A stretch of DNA of 64,000 bases, from NCBI GenBank assembly GCA_025751475.1, contig JAOWLD010000002.1:124001-188000 (forward strand), read 5' to 3'. A program made the position numbers and the translations under genes. Under the pieces are notes generated by a model that searched no databases, was not told where the DNA came from, and saw nothing but the letters and a program-made list of their open reading frames with translations. The stretch is from Rhodobacteraceae bacterium XHP0102. Lineage in GTDB: Bacteria; Pseudomonadota; Alphaproteobacteria; Rhodobacterales; Rhodobacteraceae. Shown piece by piece: positions 8,665 to 17,261 of the stretch. Within the stretch, counting starts at the first letter, position 1, and the number at the start of each line of letters is the position of its first letter.

Positions 8665-9756
8665 ATGGCCGAAGAGCGGCACCTGACAATTCTGGGCCTA
8701 GAGTCAAGCTGTGACGACACCGCTGCTGCGGTGCTGTCCCGCTCGGCGTCAGGGGTGTTGTCCTTGCGCAGCTCAGTCGTGGTTGGGCAAACCGCCCTGC
8801 ACGCAGATTTTGGCGGGGTCGTTCCAGAATTGGCGGCACGCGCCCATGCCGAAAAGCTGGATCATGTTGTCGAAGAGGCCATGACGGAGGCAGGGATCAC
8901 CCGAAATGAGATTGACGCGATTGCCGTCACCGCTGGGCCGGGTTTGATCGGCGGGGTTTTATCGGGGGTGATGTTGGCCAAAGGTCTGGCCTATGGTTTG
9001 AAAAAACCGTTGATTGGCGTCAATCATCTGGCGGGTCACGCACTGACACCGCGGCTGACCGATGGTCTGGATTACCCTTATTTGATGCTTCTCGTATCAG
9101 GCGGACATTGCCAGTTTTTACAGGTTTCAGGGCCACAGGCGTTTGTCCGACTTGGGGGCACGATTGATGACGCCCCAGGCGAGGCCTTTGACAAGGTTGC
9201 GCGGATCATGGGCCTGCCACAGCCCGGCGGTCCATCGGTGGAAAAGGCTGCGCGATCTGGCGATGCGACCCGCTTTGCCCTGCCGCGCCCCCTGTTGGAT
9301 CGCGAGGGCTGCGATATGTCCTTTTCGGGCCTCAAAACCGCCGTATTGCGTCAACGCGATCAATTGGTCGCCGCGCAAGGCGGTGTGACCGAGCAGGACC
9401 GCGCCGATATTTGCGCGAGCTTTCAAATCGCCATGCGCGATGTTCTGGCTGAAAAATCGCGCCGCGCGCTGGCGCTTGCAAAAGGGATCACCGCATTCGC
9501 CGTGGCAGGGGGCGTTGCGGCAAACCAAACCCTGCGCCAAGCGTTGCAAGAGGTCGCCACCGAGACGGACATCCGCTTTGTCGCCCCGCCGCTTGCGCTT
9601 TGCACCGACAACGCCGCCATGATCGCCATGGCGGGCCTTGAAAAATATCTGGCAGGGGCGGTGGATGACATGAGCTTGGCCGCGCGGCCCCGTTGGCCGC
9701 TTGATCAAACCGCAAGCGCCTTGCTAGGTTCTGGGAAAAAAGGGGCCAAAGCATGA
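8665..9756 (+). CDS. tsaD: tRNA N6-adenosine threonylcarbamoyltransferase TsaD
   Basis: This 363-residue ASKHA-fold enzyme transfers threonylcarbamoyl from TC-AMP to A37 of ANN-decoding tRNAs, with TsaB and TsaE. It starts with [15 protein letters not shown]. The metal-binding HLAGH is near residue 119, and [16 protein letters not shown] with [10 protein letters not shown] follows. The late CTDNAAMIA element is also present. Length and motifs match bacterial TsaD. AAGGAG lies 11 nt upstream. It overlaps gpsA by 4 nt, and tsaE lies elsewhere in this window (19140). Confidence 0.95.
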   Translation: MAEERHLTILGLESSCDDTAAAVLSRSASGVLSLRSSVVVGQTALHADFGGVVPELAARAHAEKLDHVVEEAMTEAGITRNEIDAIAVTAGPGLIGGVLSGVMLAKGLAYGLKKPLIGVNHLAGHALTPRLTDGLDYPYLMLLVSGGHCQFLQVSGPQAFVRLGGTIDDAPGEAFDKVARIMGLPQPGGPSVEKAARSGDATRFALPRPLLDREGCDMSFSGLKTAVLRQRDQLVAAQGGVTEQDRADICASFQIAMRDVLAEKSRRALALAKGITAFAVAGGVAANQTLRQALQEVATETDIRFVAPPLALCTDNAAMIAMAGLEKYLAGAVDDMSLAARPRWPLDQTASALLGSGKKGAKA

Positions 9757-10691
9757 TCGATATCGCGGGCGCGGGCGCGTTTGGAACAGGCTTGGCCGTG
9801 GCCTTGGTCCGTTCGGGCCGCCCCGTGCGCCTATGGGCGCGCGATGGCATCGAAGCGATGCGCGCCACCCAGATGAACAGCAGGCGGTTGCCCGACATCG
9901 TGCTGCCTGACGCGCTGGAATTGACCGAAAACATCCACGATCTGGACAGTGATATTCTGCTTTTGGCAATTCCCACACAAAAAATTGGTGGCTTTTTGGA
10001 TGAATATACCCCGCGCGCAACTCATTTGGTTTCCTGCGCGAAAGGGATTGATCTGGAAACGGGGCTTGGTCCCGCGTCTTTGATGGCGGCGCGCTATCCA
10101 GAAAAATCCGTGGCGCAGCTGACTGGCCCCAGTTTTGCGGCGGATATTGCACGTGGCCTGCCAACGGCCTTGACCTTGGCCGCCGCAGATGAAGCCACAG
10201 TGGCGCAGTTGCAAAAGACCCTCGCAACCCAATCCTTGCGGCTATACGGCAGCACAGATGTCATTGGTGCGGAAATGGGCGGGGCACTGAAAAACGTCAT
10301 TGCCATCGCAGCGGGGGCGGTGATCGGGCGTGGTCTGGGCGAAAGTGCGCGCGCCGCCTTAATGGCGCGGGGCTTTGCCGAGATGCGGCGAATCGCGCGC
10401 GGGTTTGGGGCACGCGAAGAAACCTTGGTTGGTCTTTCGGGCTTGGGTGATCTGATCCTCACCTGCACATCCGAAAAATCCCGCAATTTCCGCTTTGGTC
10501 TTGGCTTGGCCAAAGGTGACGCATGGGCAGAGCAGGGCACAGTCGAAGGTGTCGCCACCGCACAAGGCTTGGCCGCGCGCGCTGATCTGGATACACCCCT
10601 TGTCGATGCTGTGGCCCAATTGAGCACGGGCAAGGTTGATTTTGATGAAATCCAAGAGGCGCTTCTGGCGCGCCCATTGACCATGGAGTGA
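9753..10691 (+). CDS. gpsA: NAD(P)H-dependent glycerol-3-phosphate dehydrogenase
   Basis: This 312-residue cytosolic enzyme reduces dihydroxyacetone phosphate to sn-glycerol-3-phosphate for phospholipid synthesis. A Rossmann motif [10 protein letters not shown] is at residues 6-15. The family segments [19 protein letters not shown] and [11 protein letters not shown] (catalytic Lys) follow, then [14 protein letters not shown]. It starts inside the tsaD stop (ATGA). Its length is slightly under the usual 330 because the C-terminus is short after the substrate-binding domain. Together with ugp it concerns the same metabolite but lies in a different operon. Confidence 0.95.
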   Translation: MIDIAGAGAFGTGLAVALVRSGRPVRLWARDGIEAMRATQMNSRRLPDIVLPDALELTENIHDLDSDILLLAIPTQKIGGFLDEYTPRATHLVSCAKGIDLETGLGPASLMAARYPEKSVAQLTGPSFAADIARGLPTALTLAAADEATVAQLQKTLATQSLRLYGSTDVIGAEMGGALKNVIAIAAGAVIGRGLGESARAALMARGFAEMRRIARGFGAREETLVGLSGLGDLILTCTSEKSRNFRFGLGLAKGDAWAEQGTVEGVATAQGLAARADLDTPLVDAVAQLSTGKVDFDEIQEALLARPLTME

Positions 10692-10696
10692 AGAGA

Positions 10697-10969
10697 ATGC
10701 GTTACGCATTGATGTGCACAGATAAAGCCGAGGCGCTGCAAACCCGTCTCGACAACCGCGAAGCCCATCTGGCCTATATTGCGCAAACAGGCGTGGTGGA
10801 AATGGCAGGCCCGCTGCTGGACGAAGCGGGGAAAATGACAGGCTCACTCGTGATTATCGATGTTGAAACGCGCGCAGATGCGGAGGCTTGGGCCGCCAAT
10901 GATCCCTATGCCAAGGCAGGGCTTTTTGCAAAAACACGCATTGAAGCTTGGAAGAAGGTCATCGGTTGA
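10697..10969 (+). CDS. YciI-like (YCII-domain) small protein
   Basis: This 90-residue protein starts MRYALMCTDK, with a central NREAHLAYI and a downstream PLLDEAGKMTGSLVIID. It fits the YCII/dimeric ferredoxin-like fold, including the conserved His of the HxxYI element. ATG 10697 is preferred over an overlapping GTG at 10688 because GGAG precedes it by 8 nt. Members are small dimeric enzymes of mostly unknown activity. It sits between gpsA and the EVE gene and overlaps the latter by 1 nt (TGATG). No substrate can be named. Confidence 0.85.
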   Translation: MRYALMCTDKAEALQTRLDNREAHLAYIAQTGVVEMAGPLLDEAGKMTGSLVIIDVETRADAEAWAANDPYAKAGLFAKTRIEAWKKVIG

Positions 10970-11385
10970 TGGCCTATTGGCTGTTCAAATCCGAACCCGA
11001 CACATGGAGTTGGGCGCAGCAATGCGCGCGCGGGGATCAAGGCGAGGAATGGAACGGCGTGCGCAATTACCAAGCGCGCAATTTCATGCGGCAGATGCAG
11101 ATCGGGGATCAGGGATTTTTCTATCATTCCCAAACCGAGAAGGCCGTGGTGGGTATTGTCGAGGTCATCGCCACGAGCCATCCCGACAGCACCACGGATG
11201 ACCCGCGTTGGGACTGCGTGGATATCAAAGCCGTGCAGCCCTTGCCCCGCCCGGTCACCTTGGAAATGGTGAAAACGGAGCCACGCTTGGCAGACATGGC
11301 GCTTTTGCGTCAAGCGCGCCTGTCCGTTCAGCCCGTGACGCCCGAAGCATGGCAGATCATCTGCCAAATGGGGGGGATATCGTAA
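10969..11385 (+). CDS. EVE domain-containing protein
   Basis: This 138-residue single-domain protein starts MAYWLFKSEPDTWSW, with EWNGVRNYQARNFMR and DQGFFYHSQTEKAVVGIVEV. This is the standard EVE (thymocyte nuclear protein 1-like) pattern, a PUA-like fold thought to bind modified bases. Start ATG 10969 shares one base with the YciI stop. It ends the tsaD-gpsA-yciI-EVE operon and is followed 4 nt later by a long hairpin. The nucleic-acid target is unknown. Confidence 0.9.
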   Translation: MAYWLFKSEPDTWSWAQQCARGDQGEEWNGVRNYQARNFMRQMQIGDQGFFYHSQTEKAVVGIVEVIATSHPDSTTDDPRWDCVDIKAVQPLPRPVTLEMVKTEPRLADMALLRQARLSVQPVTPEAWQIICQMGGIS

Positions 11386-11389
11386 AGAA

Positions 11390-11418
11390 GGAGGGTCCCG
11401 ATCGTATCGGAACCCTCC
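11390..11418. terminator. Long hairpin after the EVE gene
   Basis: The stem GGAGGGT/ACCCTCC plus the inner stem CCGAT/ATCGG has one mismatch between them and a 3-nt loop. It starts 4 nt past the EVE stop. On the plus strand no T-run follows. On the minus strand the tail is TTCTTT. It probably ends the tsaD operon or shields the two convergent transcripts from each other. The following 130 nt (11419-11549) show no convincing gene. Confidence 0.55.
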
Positions 11419-11549
11419 ACCACCCACGCGCATTTCTCGCTCCGCACGTGTTCGAATGAGGGCCCGCCATACTGATCAGGCAAATCTGGCATAGCATAGG
11501 CACCCTTATACAATCAAAACAAAAGCACGTAGAATTTTTCTCAAATCCA

Positions 11550-11579
11550 AAAACAAAACCCCCGCAGATTGCAGGGGTT
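11550..11579 (-). terminator. Rho-independent terminator of the DUF2853 gene
   Basis: Read on the minus strand, AACCCCTGC pairs with GCGGGGGTT around a short loop and is followed by TTTTGTTTTT. It begins 25 nt after the stop of the DUF2853-type gene. Confidence 0.8.
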
Positions 11580-11604
11580 CTGGAACGCGGTGCGGGAGCG
11601 GACC

Positions 11605-11946
11605 TTAGCGGTATACGCCCTCTTTGCCGAAATGCTTTACCAACATATAATAAATCACGGCGCGGTATTTGTTCCGCTCTGATCGACCATAGGTCTCGAT
11701 GACACTGTTGATCGCATCCATAAGTTCTGGCCCATCTGCGAGGCCTAACTTCTTCATCAGAAAATTCTTTTTTACCGTTTCCAATTCCGATGGTTGGCTT
11801 CCAGCAACCGTAGAGGCATCCGCGTTATAAATGGACGGGCCAAGACCAATGGTGACCTTGGTCAACAAGTCCATATCTGCATCCATGCCACATTTGCTTT
11901 TCAGATCGCTGGCGTATGTTGCAATCAAATCATCACGTTTGCTCAT
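11605..11946 (-). CDS. DUF2853 family protein
   Basis: A 113-residue soluble helical protein containing MDLLTKVTIGLGPSIYNAD, then KKLGLADGPELMDAI and YRAVIYYMLVKHFGKE. I recognise this as the small DUF2853 family common in Rhodobacterales and other proteobacteria. No catalytic motif is evident. ATG 11946 is preferred over GTG 11949 because GGAG is spaced 6 nt. It is monocistronic: it has its own terminator downstream, and the ahcY terminator lies upstream. Function unknown. Confidence 0.8.
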   Translation of the reverse strand: MSKRDDLIATYASDLKSKCGMDADMDLLTKVTIGLGPSIYNADASTVAGSQPSELETVKKNFLMKKLGLADGPELMDAINSVIETYGRSERNKYRAVIYYMLVKHFGKEGVYR

Positions 11947-12039
11947 CACAAACTCCCCCTAAAGACATTGATACCCAAAGGTGTTTCCTTTGCGCTGTCT
12001 CCAAACTGACAATTCGTGAATAAAAAATAAACCTAAAAA

Positions 12040-12066
12040 TAAAAGATCAGGCGTTTTTGCCTGACC
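12040..12066 (-). terminator. Rho-independent terminator of ahcY
   Basis: On the minus strand the stem TCAGGC/GCCTGA with loop aaaaac is followed by TTTTATTTTT. It lies about 40 nt after the ahcY stop. Confidence 0.8.
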
Positions 12067-12104
12067 TTTCAAGTTTCAAATCCGCAGGATGCGCGCGGCT
12101 TGCC

Positions 12105-13490
12105 TCAATAGCGGTAGTGCTCTGGCTTGAACGGGCCTTCAGGCTTCACGCCAATATAATCCGCTTGAGATTTGTCCAATTGGGTCAGTTTCACCCCAAT
12201 CCGATCGAGGTGGAGACGCGCGACCTTTTCATCCAAATGCTTGGGCAGGATGTAAACCTCGTTCTTATAGTTTTCGCCATTCTTCCACAGTTCAATCTGC
12301 GCAAGCACCTGATTGGTGAAAGAAGCGGACATTACGAAGGAGGGGTGGCCCGTTGCATTGCCCAAGTTCAAAAGACGACCCTCAGACAGCAAAATGATGC
12401 GATGGCCCGAAGGCATTTCGATCATATCCACCTGTTCTTTGATATTCGTCCATTTGTGGTTTTTCAGCGCCGCAACCTGAATTTCGTTGTCGAAATGTCC
12501 AATATTGCCCACGATGGCCATATCCTTCATCTCGCGCATATGTTCGATGCGGATCACGTCCTTATTGCCCGTGGTGGTGATAAAGATGTCGGCACTTGCG
12601 ACAACATCTTCCAAAAGCACCACTTCAAACCCATCCATTGCCGCTTGCAGCGCACAAATCGGATCAACCTCGGTGACCTTCACGCGCGCGCCTGCGCCAC
12701 GCAAACTGGCCGCCGACCCTTTACCCACATCGCCATAGCCACAAACGACCGCGACCTTGCCCGCCATCATCGTGTCAGTCGCGCGGCGGATGCCGTCTAC
12801 AAGCGATTCCTTGCAGCCGTATTTATTGTCGAATTTCGACTTGGTGACGCTGTCATTGACATTGATCGCAGGGAAAGGCAGCTGACCCTCACGCACCAAT
12901 TGATAGAGGCGGTTCACACCTGTCGTGGTTTCCTCGGATACGCCTTTGATCTGGTCGCGCACCTTGGTGAACCATCCAGGGCTTTGCGCCATGCGCTTTT
13001 TGATCTGCGCTTTGATGACTTCTTCTTCTTCGGATTGTGGAACGGGGATAATGTCCTCACCCGCTTCGGCACGCGCGCCCAAAAGAACGTAAAGGGTGGC
13101 ATCGCCGCCATCGTCCAAAATCATGTTGGGGCCATCCTCGAACAAGAAGGATTTATCGAGGTAATCCCAATGCTCTTCCAAAGTTTGGCCTTTGATCGCA
13201 AAAACGGGAATGCCCGCTTTGGCAATCGCTGCGGCCGCGTGATCTTGGGTCGAGAAAATGTTGCAGCTCGCCCAACGCACATCCGCGCCCAAGGCGGCCA
13301 ATGTCTCGATCAAAACCGCTGTTTGGATCGTCATGTGCAAGGATCCAACAATCCGCGCACCTTTCAACGGCTGCTCGGCACCATATTCCGCGCGCAAGGC
13401 CATCAGGCCTGGCATCTCCGTTTCAGCAATGTCGAGTTCCTTGCGGCCATAATCAGCCAACGCAATGTCTTTGACGATATAATCGTTCAC
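12105..13490 (-). CDS. ahcY: S-adenosylhomocysteine hydrolase
   Basis: This 461-residue NAD-dependent adenosylhomocysteinase recycles SAH to homocysteine and adenosine in the activated methyl cycle. [12 protein letters not shown] (substrate domain), [18 protein letters not shown] (NAD-binding Rossmann loop) and the C-terminal [14 protein letters not shown] are all visible. The start is GTG 13490 ([20 protein letters not shown]), with AAGGAGG 8 nt upstream. Longer in-frame sequence reaches 13751 but lacks family similarity. The regA-senC-regB locus lies nearby, a familiar arrangement in Rhodobacter relatives. The upstream leader (13491-13650) does not show the conserved core of the SAH riboswitch. 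Confidence 0.96.
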   Translation of the reverse strand: MNDYIVKDIALADYGRKELDIAETEMPGLMALRAEYGAEQPLKGARIVGSLHMTIQTAVLIETLAALGADVRWASCNIFSTQDHAAAAIAKAGIPVFAIKGQTLEEHWDYLDKSFLFEDGPNMILDDGGDATLYVLLGARAEAGEDIIPVPQSEEEEVIKAQIKKRMAQSPGWFTKVRDQIKGVSEETTTGVNRLYQLVREGQLPFPAINVNDSVTKSKFDNKYGCKESLVDGIRRATDTMMAGKVAVVCGYGDVGKGSAASLRGAGARVKVTEVDPICALQAAMDGFEVVLLEDVVASADIFITTTGNKDVIRIEHMREMKDMAIVGNIGHFDNEIQVAALKNHKWTNIKEQVDMIEMPSGHRIILLSEGRLLNLGNATGHPSFVMSASFTNQVLAQIELWKNGENYKNEVYILPKHLDEKVARLHLDRIGVKLTQLDKSQADYIGVKPEGPFKPEHYRY

Positions 13491-13650
13491 AGGTGCAGCC
13501 TCCTTGAAGGGGGGTAAGGTCCAAAATTTGGCTTGGCCATAGCAGCCTCTTGGCTTATCGGCAATGGCGCAGCACCGATTGATGCGCAAAGCGTTGCATC
13601 TGCGATGTTGCGGGCTATGGTCGCGCCGTGGATCATAAATAGGGTTTCTC

Positions 13651-14250
13651 ATGTCACGCTCAACACCGCCGCGCGCATGGCAGCGGATGCTGTCGGGTCG
13701 CAGGCTTGACCTGCTCGACCCCACGCCCGTCGATATCGAGATCGAAGACATCGCGCATGGCTTGGCCTTTGTCGCGCGGTGGAACGGACAGACACGGGGC
13801 GATTACCCCTATTCGGTCGCCGAACACTCCCTTTTGGTCGAACGAATTTATGAACTGCAAAACCCCGATGGTCCCCGCAAATGGAATTTGGCGGCGCTTC
13901 TGCATGATGCGCCTGAATATGTGATCGGTGATATGATTAGCCCTGTGAAATCAGCGGTCGGGTCTGGTTATGCGGAATTGGATACACGCCTGACCGCGGC
14001 GATTCATCTGCGCTTTGGCCTGCCCGCCTTATTGCCCAAAACGGTAAAGGCGCGGATCAAACACGCGGACCGCATCAGCGCCTGGATTGAAGCCGTGCAA
14101 ATCGCGGGCTTTACCGAAGCTGAGGCAGACCAATTCTTTGGTCGACCCGATGCCAAGCTTCTGACCGAGATTTCCCTTGAACTGCGGCCACCCGCGCAGG
14201 TACGCGCGGATTTCACCGCGCGCCATCACGCCATCATGGCGCGCCTTTAG
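13651..14250 (+). CDS. HD-domain phosphohydrolase (YfbR-like)
   Basis: This 199-residue protein of the HD superfamily has the ligands in [11 protein letters not shown] (His), [13 protein letters not shown] (HD pair) and a later [11 protein letters not shown]. The pattern matches YfbR-like 5'-nucleotidase or metal-dependent phosphohydrolases. It is divergent from ahcY across a 160-nt gap and convergent with regA, 4 nt away. The substrate is probably a nucleotide, but this is not shown. Confidence 0.85.
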   Translation: MSRSTPPRAWQRMLSGRRLDLLDPTPVDIEIEDIAHGLAFVARWNGQTRGDYPYSVAEHSLLVERIYELQNPDGPRKWNLAALLHDAPEYVIGDMISPVKSAVGSGYAELDTRLTAAIHLRFGLPALLPKTVKARIKHADRISAWIEAVQIAGFTEAEADQFFGRPDAKLLTEISLELRPPAQVRADFTARHHAIMARL

Positions 14251-14254
14251 ACGT

Positions 14255-14812
14255 TTATTTCGGGGATCGTTTCGCCAAGATGCGCTGCAAGGTGCGGCGG
14301 TGCATATTCAAGCGCCGTGCCGTCTCAGACACATTGCGATCACATAGCTCATAGACGCGTTGGATATGCTCCCACCGCACACGATCTGCCGACATCGGAT
14401 TTTCTGGCGGCGGTGGCAGATCATCATCACTGGCCAAAAGGGCCGCTGTGATATCATTGGCATCCGCGGGCTTTGAAAGATAATCTGTGGCCCCAATCTT
14501 GACCGCCGCCACCGCGGTCGCAATGGCGCCATAGCCTGTCAAAACCACAATCCGCGCATCGGGTCGCTTGGCCCGCAGGGTTTCAACCACATCCAAGCCG
14601 TTGCCATCCTCAAGCCGCAAATCAACAACCGCATAGGCGGGTGGACGGGCCATTGCGATCGCTTTCCCTGCGGTCACGGTCTCGACCGCCTCGACCTCAA
14701 ACCCGCGCTTTTCCATCGCGCGCTGCAAACGGCGCAGAAACGGCTCATCGTCATCCACCAAGAGAAGGGATTTATCAGGCCCGATATCCCGTAAATTACG
14801 CTCTTGCGACAT
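14255..14812 (-). CDS. regA: Redox response regulator RegA/PrrA/ActR
   Basis: This 185-residue two-domain regulator has receiver acidic residues DDD at 20-22, the phosphoacceptor D64 in VVDLRLEDGNGLDV, and the conserved Lys in YLSKP. After a Pro-rich hinge (DDLPPPPENP) comes a Fis-type helix-turn-helix at the C-terminus (VSETARRLNMHRRTLQRIL). This is the RegA/PrrA/ActR class, which activates photosynthesis, respiration, CO2 and N2 fixation genes under low oxygen. ATG 14812 has GGGAGG 7 nt upstream. The cognate kinase RegB is encoded at 15729 on the other strand. Confidence 0.95.
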   Translation of the reverse strand: MSQERNLRDIGPDKSLLLVDDDEPFLRRLQRAMEKRGFEVEAVETVTAGKAIAMARPPAYAVVDLRLEDGNGLDVVETLRAKRPDARIVVLTGYGAIATAVAAVKIGATDYLSKPADANDITAALLASDDDLPPPPENPMSADRVRWEHIQRVYELCDRNVSETARRLNMHRRTLQRILAKRSPK

Positions 14813-14949
14813 TTGCGTTCCTCCCGTGGGGGCCATTTGGCCCAAACTCTGGCGGCCAAGCACGACCTTTACACGTTAACTAGGTAGAAACAGCGCGCAG
14901 GTCAAACGCGGGTGTTGCGCGCGTATTCATGCGCCGCCCAGAATGGTCC

Positions 14950-15633
14950 TTAGCTTGCTGCATCAAGAAAGCACTGCACCGCCTCCGCCATATCGGCAGG
15001 CGGCATTTCACGGCGGAAAAACTCGACAAACCCGGCATCTGGCAAAACCAAATAGCTGAAGGTCGAGTGATCCACCAAATAATAAGGGTCACTGCCGTCA
15101 TCATGACTGTTGTAATAGGTCCGATAGGCACGGCTGGCAGCGGCAACTTGGTCCTCGCTGCCCGTCAGGCCGATCATTTTGGGGTGGATATTCTCTGTAA
15201 ACTCCCGCAGGCGCTCGGGCGTATCGCGCTTGGGATCAATGGACACAAAAACCGGCAAAAGCGCCGCGCCTTGATCCGCCAAAAGATCAACCACCTCCGC
15301 ATTGCGCACCGTATCAAGGGGGCAGACATCAGGGCAGAACGTATAGCCGAAATAGATCAGCGCAGGTTCGGTAATCAATTCCGCGCTTGTCACCAAAACG
15401 CCGTCTTCATTGACCAGTTCAAACGGTCCGCCAATCGTATCCGCACCGCCTGCAATCGTGGTGGAGCGACATTGCGCGAAGCGATCATCGTTTTGTGCCA
15501 CACCCATCCCACCCAACGCAGTCGGTTGCTGAAAGATGGTCAAGGGCGAACGCCCCTGAAGGATGAGCGCGGTTGTCCCACCTAAAACCAGAACCAGAAT
15601 TGCAAAGGCACCAATTGCAAAATACCGTGTCAT
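14950..15633 (-). CDS. senC: SCO1/SenC/PrrC copper chaperone
   Basis: This 227-residue membrane-anchored thioredoxin-fold protein has one N-terminal anchor at about residues 6-26, then the copper-binding CPDVC motif near 108-112 (FGYTFCPDVCPLD) and the third ligand His in LVDHSTFSYL. SCO proteins deliver copper to the CuA/CuB sites of cytochrome oxidase. In the reg/prr locus this gene also tunes RegB signalling. It lies between regA (same strand) and the divergently transcribed regB, separated from regB by 95 nt. Confidence 0.95.
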   Translation of the reverse strand: MTRYFAIGAFAILVLVLGGTTALILQGRSPLTIFQQPTALGGMGVAQNDDRFAQCRSTTIAGGADTIGGPFELVNEDGVLVTSAELITEPALIYFGYTFCPDVCPLDTVRNAEVVDLLADQGAALLPVFVSIDPKRDTPERLREFTENIHPKMIGLTGSEDQVAAASRAYRTYYNSHDDGSDPYYLVDHSTFSYLVLPDAGFVEFFRREMPPADMAEAVQCFLDAAS

Positions 15634-15728
15634 TCATGCAGCCCTTCAACGGAGACACCTGTGATGCTGCAGATGTATGACCAAACACCCAAATATTCAT
15701 CCCCCACAGACTGTGACAGAAAGCCCCA

Positions 15729-17144
15729 ATGACCCAAGACCCCGCACAAAAACTTATGGCTGATGACGCGCGCAGTGATTGGGTCAGATTGGAAACCCTG
15801 TTGTTGCTGCGGTGGTTGGCCATCATGGGACAAACCGCCACCGTGGCGATTGCCGCTTTTTTTATCGGACTTCGGGTGGAACTGGGTCTGTGCTTTTTGG
15901 CCATTGGCGCAAGCGTAGTGTCAAACCTTGTCGCGATGGCAATTTTCCCACGCACGCACCGCCTATCGGACCGTGATGCGATGCTGACACTGCTGTTCGA
16001 TCTGACCCAACTTGGATTTTTGCTGTTTCTCACGGGGGGGCTGAACAATCCGTTCGCGCTATTGATCTTGGCACCTGTCACAATCTCGGCAACCGCGCTG
16101 ACGCTTGGCTCCACCCTCGTTCTTGGCGCGATTGCAATCGGTATGATTACCACATTGGCCTTTTACCATGTGCCTTTGCGCAGTTTGGATGGCTCACTTC
16201 TGGAAATCCCACCTTTGTTCTTGCTTGGCTTTTGGACGGCCATCGTCATCGGCATCGTATTTCTGTCAGGCTATGCACGGCGCGTCACGAAAGAGGCCCA
16301 CTCCATGAGCCAAGCCCTGCTTGCCACACAAATGGCCCTCGCACGGGAGCAGAAACTCACGGATCTCGGCGGTGTCGTGGCCGCCGCCGCGCATGAGCTT
16401 GGCACCCCGCTGGCCACGATCAAGCTTGTTTCCAGTGAGTTGGTCGAGGAACTGAGCGATGCGCAATCCGCGCGGGTTGATTTGATCGAAGACGCAAAAT
16501 TGATCCGCGACCAAGCGGATCGCTGCCGCGATATCCTGCATTCCATGGGGCGTGCAGGAAAAGACGATCTGCAAATGCGTTCGGCCCCATTTGGCGAAGT
16601 GCTGCGCGAAGCGGCCGAACCGCATATGGGTCGCGGCATCGATCTGCTCTTTGATCTATCGCCCCTTGGGGTCGATACAGACACCACCCCACCCATAATC
16701 TATCGCAAGCCCGAAATCATCCACGGCCTGCGCAACTTGGTGCAAAATGCGGTCGATTTTGCACGGCAAACCGTGTGGATAGAGGCGACTTGGGATCAGG
16801 ATGACATTCGCCTGAGGGTGATTGACGATGGAGCGGGTTTCCCGCCCGAGCTTTTGGGCAGGCTTGGGGACCCGTTCTTGCGCCGCCGCAGTCGGCCATC
16901 ACACTCACCGCAACGGGCGGGCTACGAGGGGATGGGTTTGGGGCTATTCATCGCAAAAACACTTTTGGAGCGCTCTGGCGCACAGGTCAGTTTTCGCAAT
17001 TCCAGTGATCCATTTTTGACACCCGCAGAAAAAGGACCGAAGCGCGGTGCGATGGTGGAAGTCATTTGGCCCAAGGCGCGCATTTGCCTGCCTGAGGCGG
17101 AAATCCATGCCCCGTTAGGTCAAAATAAACCCTTCGCCCTGTGA
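15729..17144 (+). CDS. regB: Redox sensor histidine kinase RegB/PrrB
   Basis: This 471-residue kinase has six membrane segments in residues 25-180. They include GGLNNPF (103-109), the conserved ubiquinone-interaction loop. Phosphoacceptor H222 is in AAHELGTPLATIKL, and the redox-sensing Cys is C266 in DRCRDIL. An ATPase domain follows with N-box LRNLVQNAVDFA, DDGAGFPPELL and GMGLGLFIAKTL. All residues needed for oxygen/redox control of RegA are present. It is divergent from senC. Confidence 0.96.
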   Translation: MTQDPAQKLMADDARSDWVRLETLLLLRWLAIMGQTATVAIAAFFIGLRVELGLCFLAIGASVVSNLVAMAIFPRTHRLSDRDAMLTLLFDLTQLGFLLFLTGGLNNPFALLILAPVTISATALTLGSTLVLGAIAIGMITTLAFYHVPLRSLDGSLLEIPPLFLLGFWTAIVIGIVFLSGYARRVTKEAHSMSQALLATQMALAREQKLTDLGGVVAAAAHELGTPLATIKLVSSELVEELSDAQSARVDLIEDAKLIRDQADRCRDILHSMGRAGKDDLQMRSAPFGEVLREAAEPHMGRGIDLLFDLSPLGVDTDTTPPIIYRKPEIIHGLRNLVQNAVDFARQTVWIEATWDQDDIRLRVIDDGAGFPPELLGRLGDPFLRRRSRPSHSPQRAGYEGMGLGLFIAKTLLERSGAQVSFRNSSDPFLTPAEKGPKRGAMVEVIWPKARICLPEAEIHAPLGQNKPFAL

Positions 17145-17167
17145 CAGCGTGCCTCGGCAAGGGTTTA

Positions 17168-17182
17168 TTAACACTATTTTAA
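17168..17182 (+). promoter_or_regulatory. Candidate CtrA-binding site
   Basis: TTAA-CACTATT-TTAA, followed by C, is an exact match to the alphaproteobacterial CtrA consensus TTAA-N7-TTAA. It lies about 80 nt before the start of the PAS/DivL-like gene and just after the regB stop. Promoter use is inferred. Confidence 0.6.
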
Positions 17183-17198
17183 CCATTTCTCCCCAAAC

Positions 17199-17207
17199 TT
17201 ATCCACA
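17199..17207 (+). promoter_or_regulatory. Candidate DnaA box
   Basis: TTATCCACA is a perfect match to the strict DnaA box TTATNCACA. It lies 17 nt after the candidate CtrA site in the same 117-nt intergenic region. A single box does not make a replication origin, and no AT-rich unwinding region or box cluster is seen. A regulatory role for DnaA is possible. Confidence 0.45.
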
Positions 17208-17261
17208 ATACGGCCTGTAATTTATGAATTTGCGACATCGACCCATATTGGCAGGGTCCTG

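Noticed and set aside
11328-11513. 61-codon minus-strand frame after the EVE gene (internal start MPDLPDQYGGPSFEHV)
   Set aside because: It overlaps the EVE 3' end and a long hairpin, lacks a good ribosome site, and I recognise no family. Too weak to call.
12057-13517. 486-codon plus-strand open frame opposite ahcY
   Set aside because: It is a shadow of the strongly conserved ahcY on the minus strand.
13491-13650. SAH riboswitch in the ahcY leader
   Set aside because: Expected for some ahcY genes, but the conserved core sequence blocks are not visible here.
17199-17207. Chromosomal replication origin marked by a DnaA box
   Set aside because: Only one box is present, with no cluster, no unwinding region and no origin-linked genes such as dnaA or hemE nearby.
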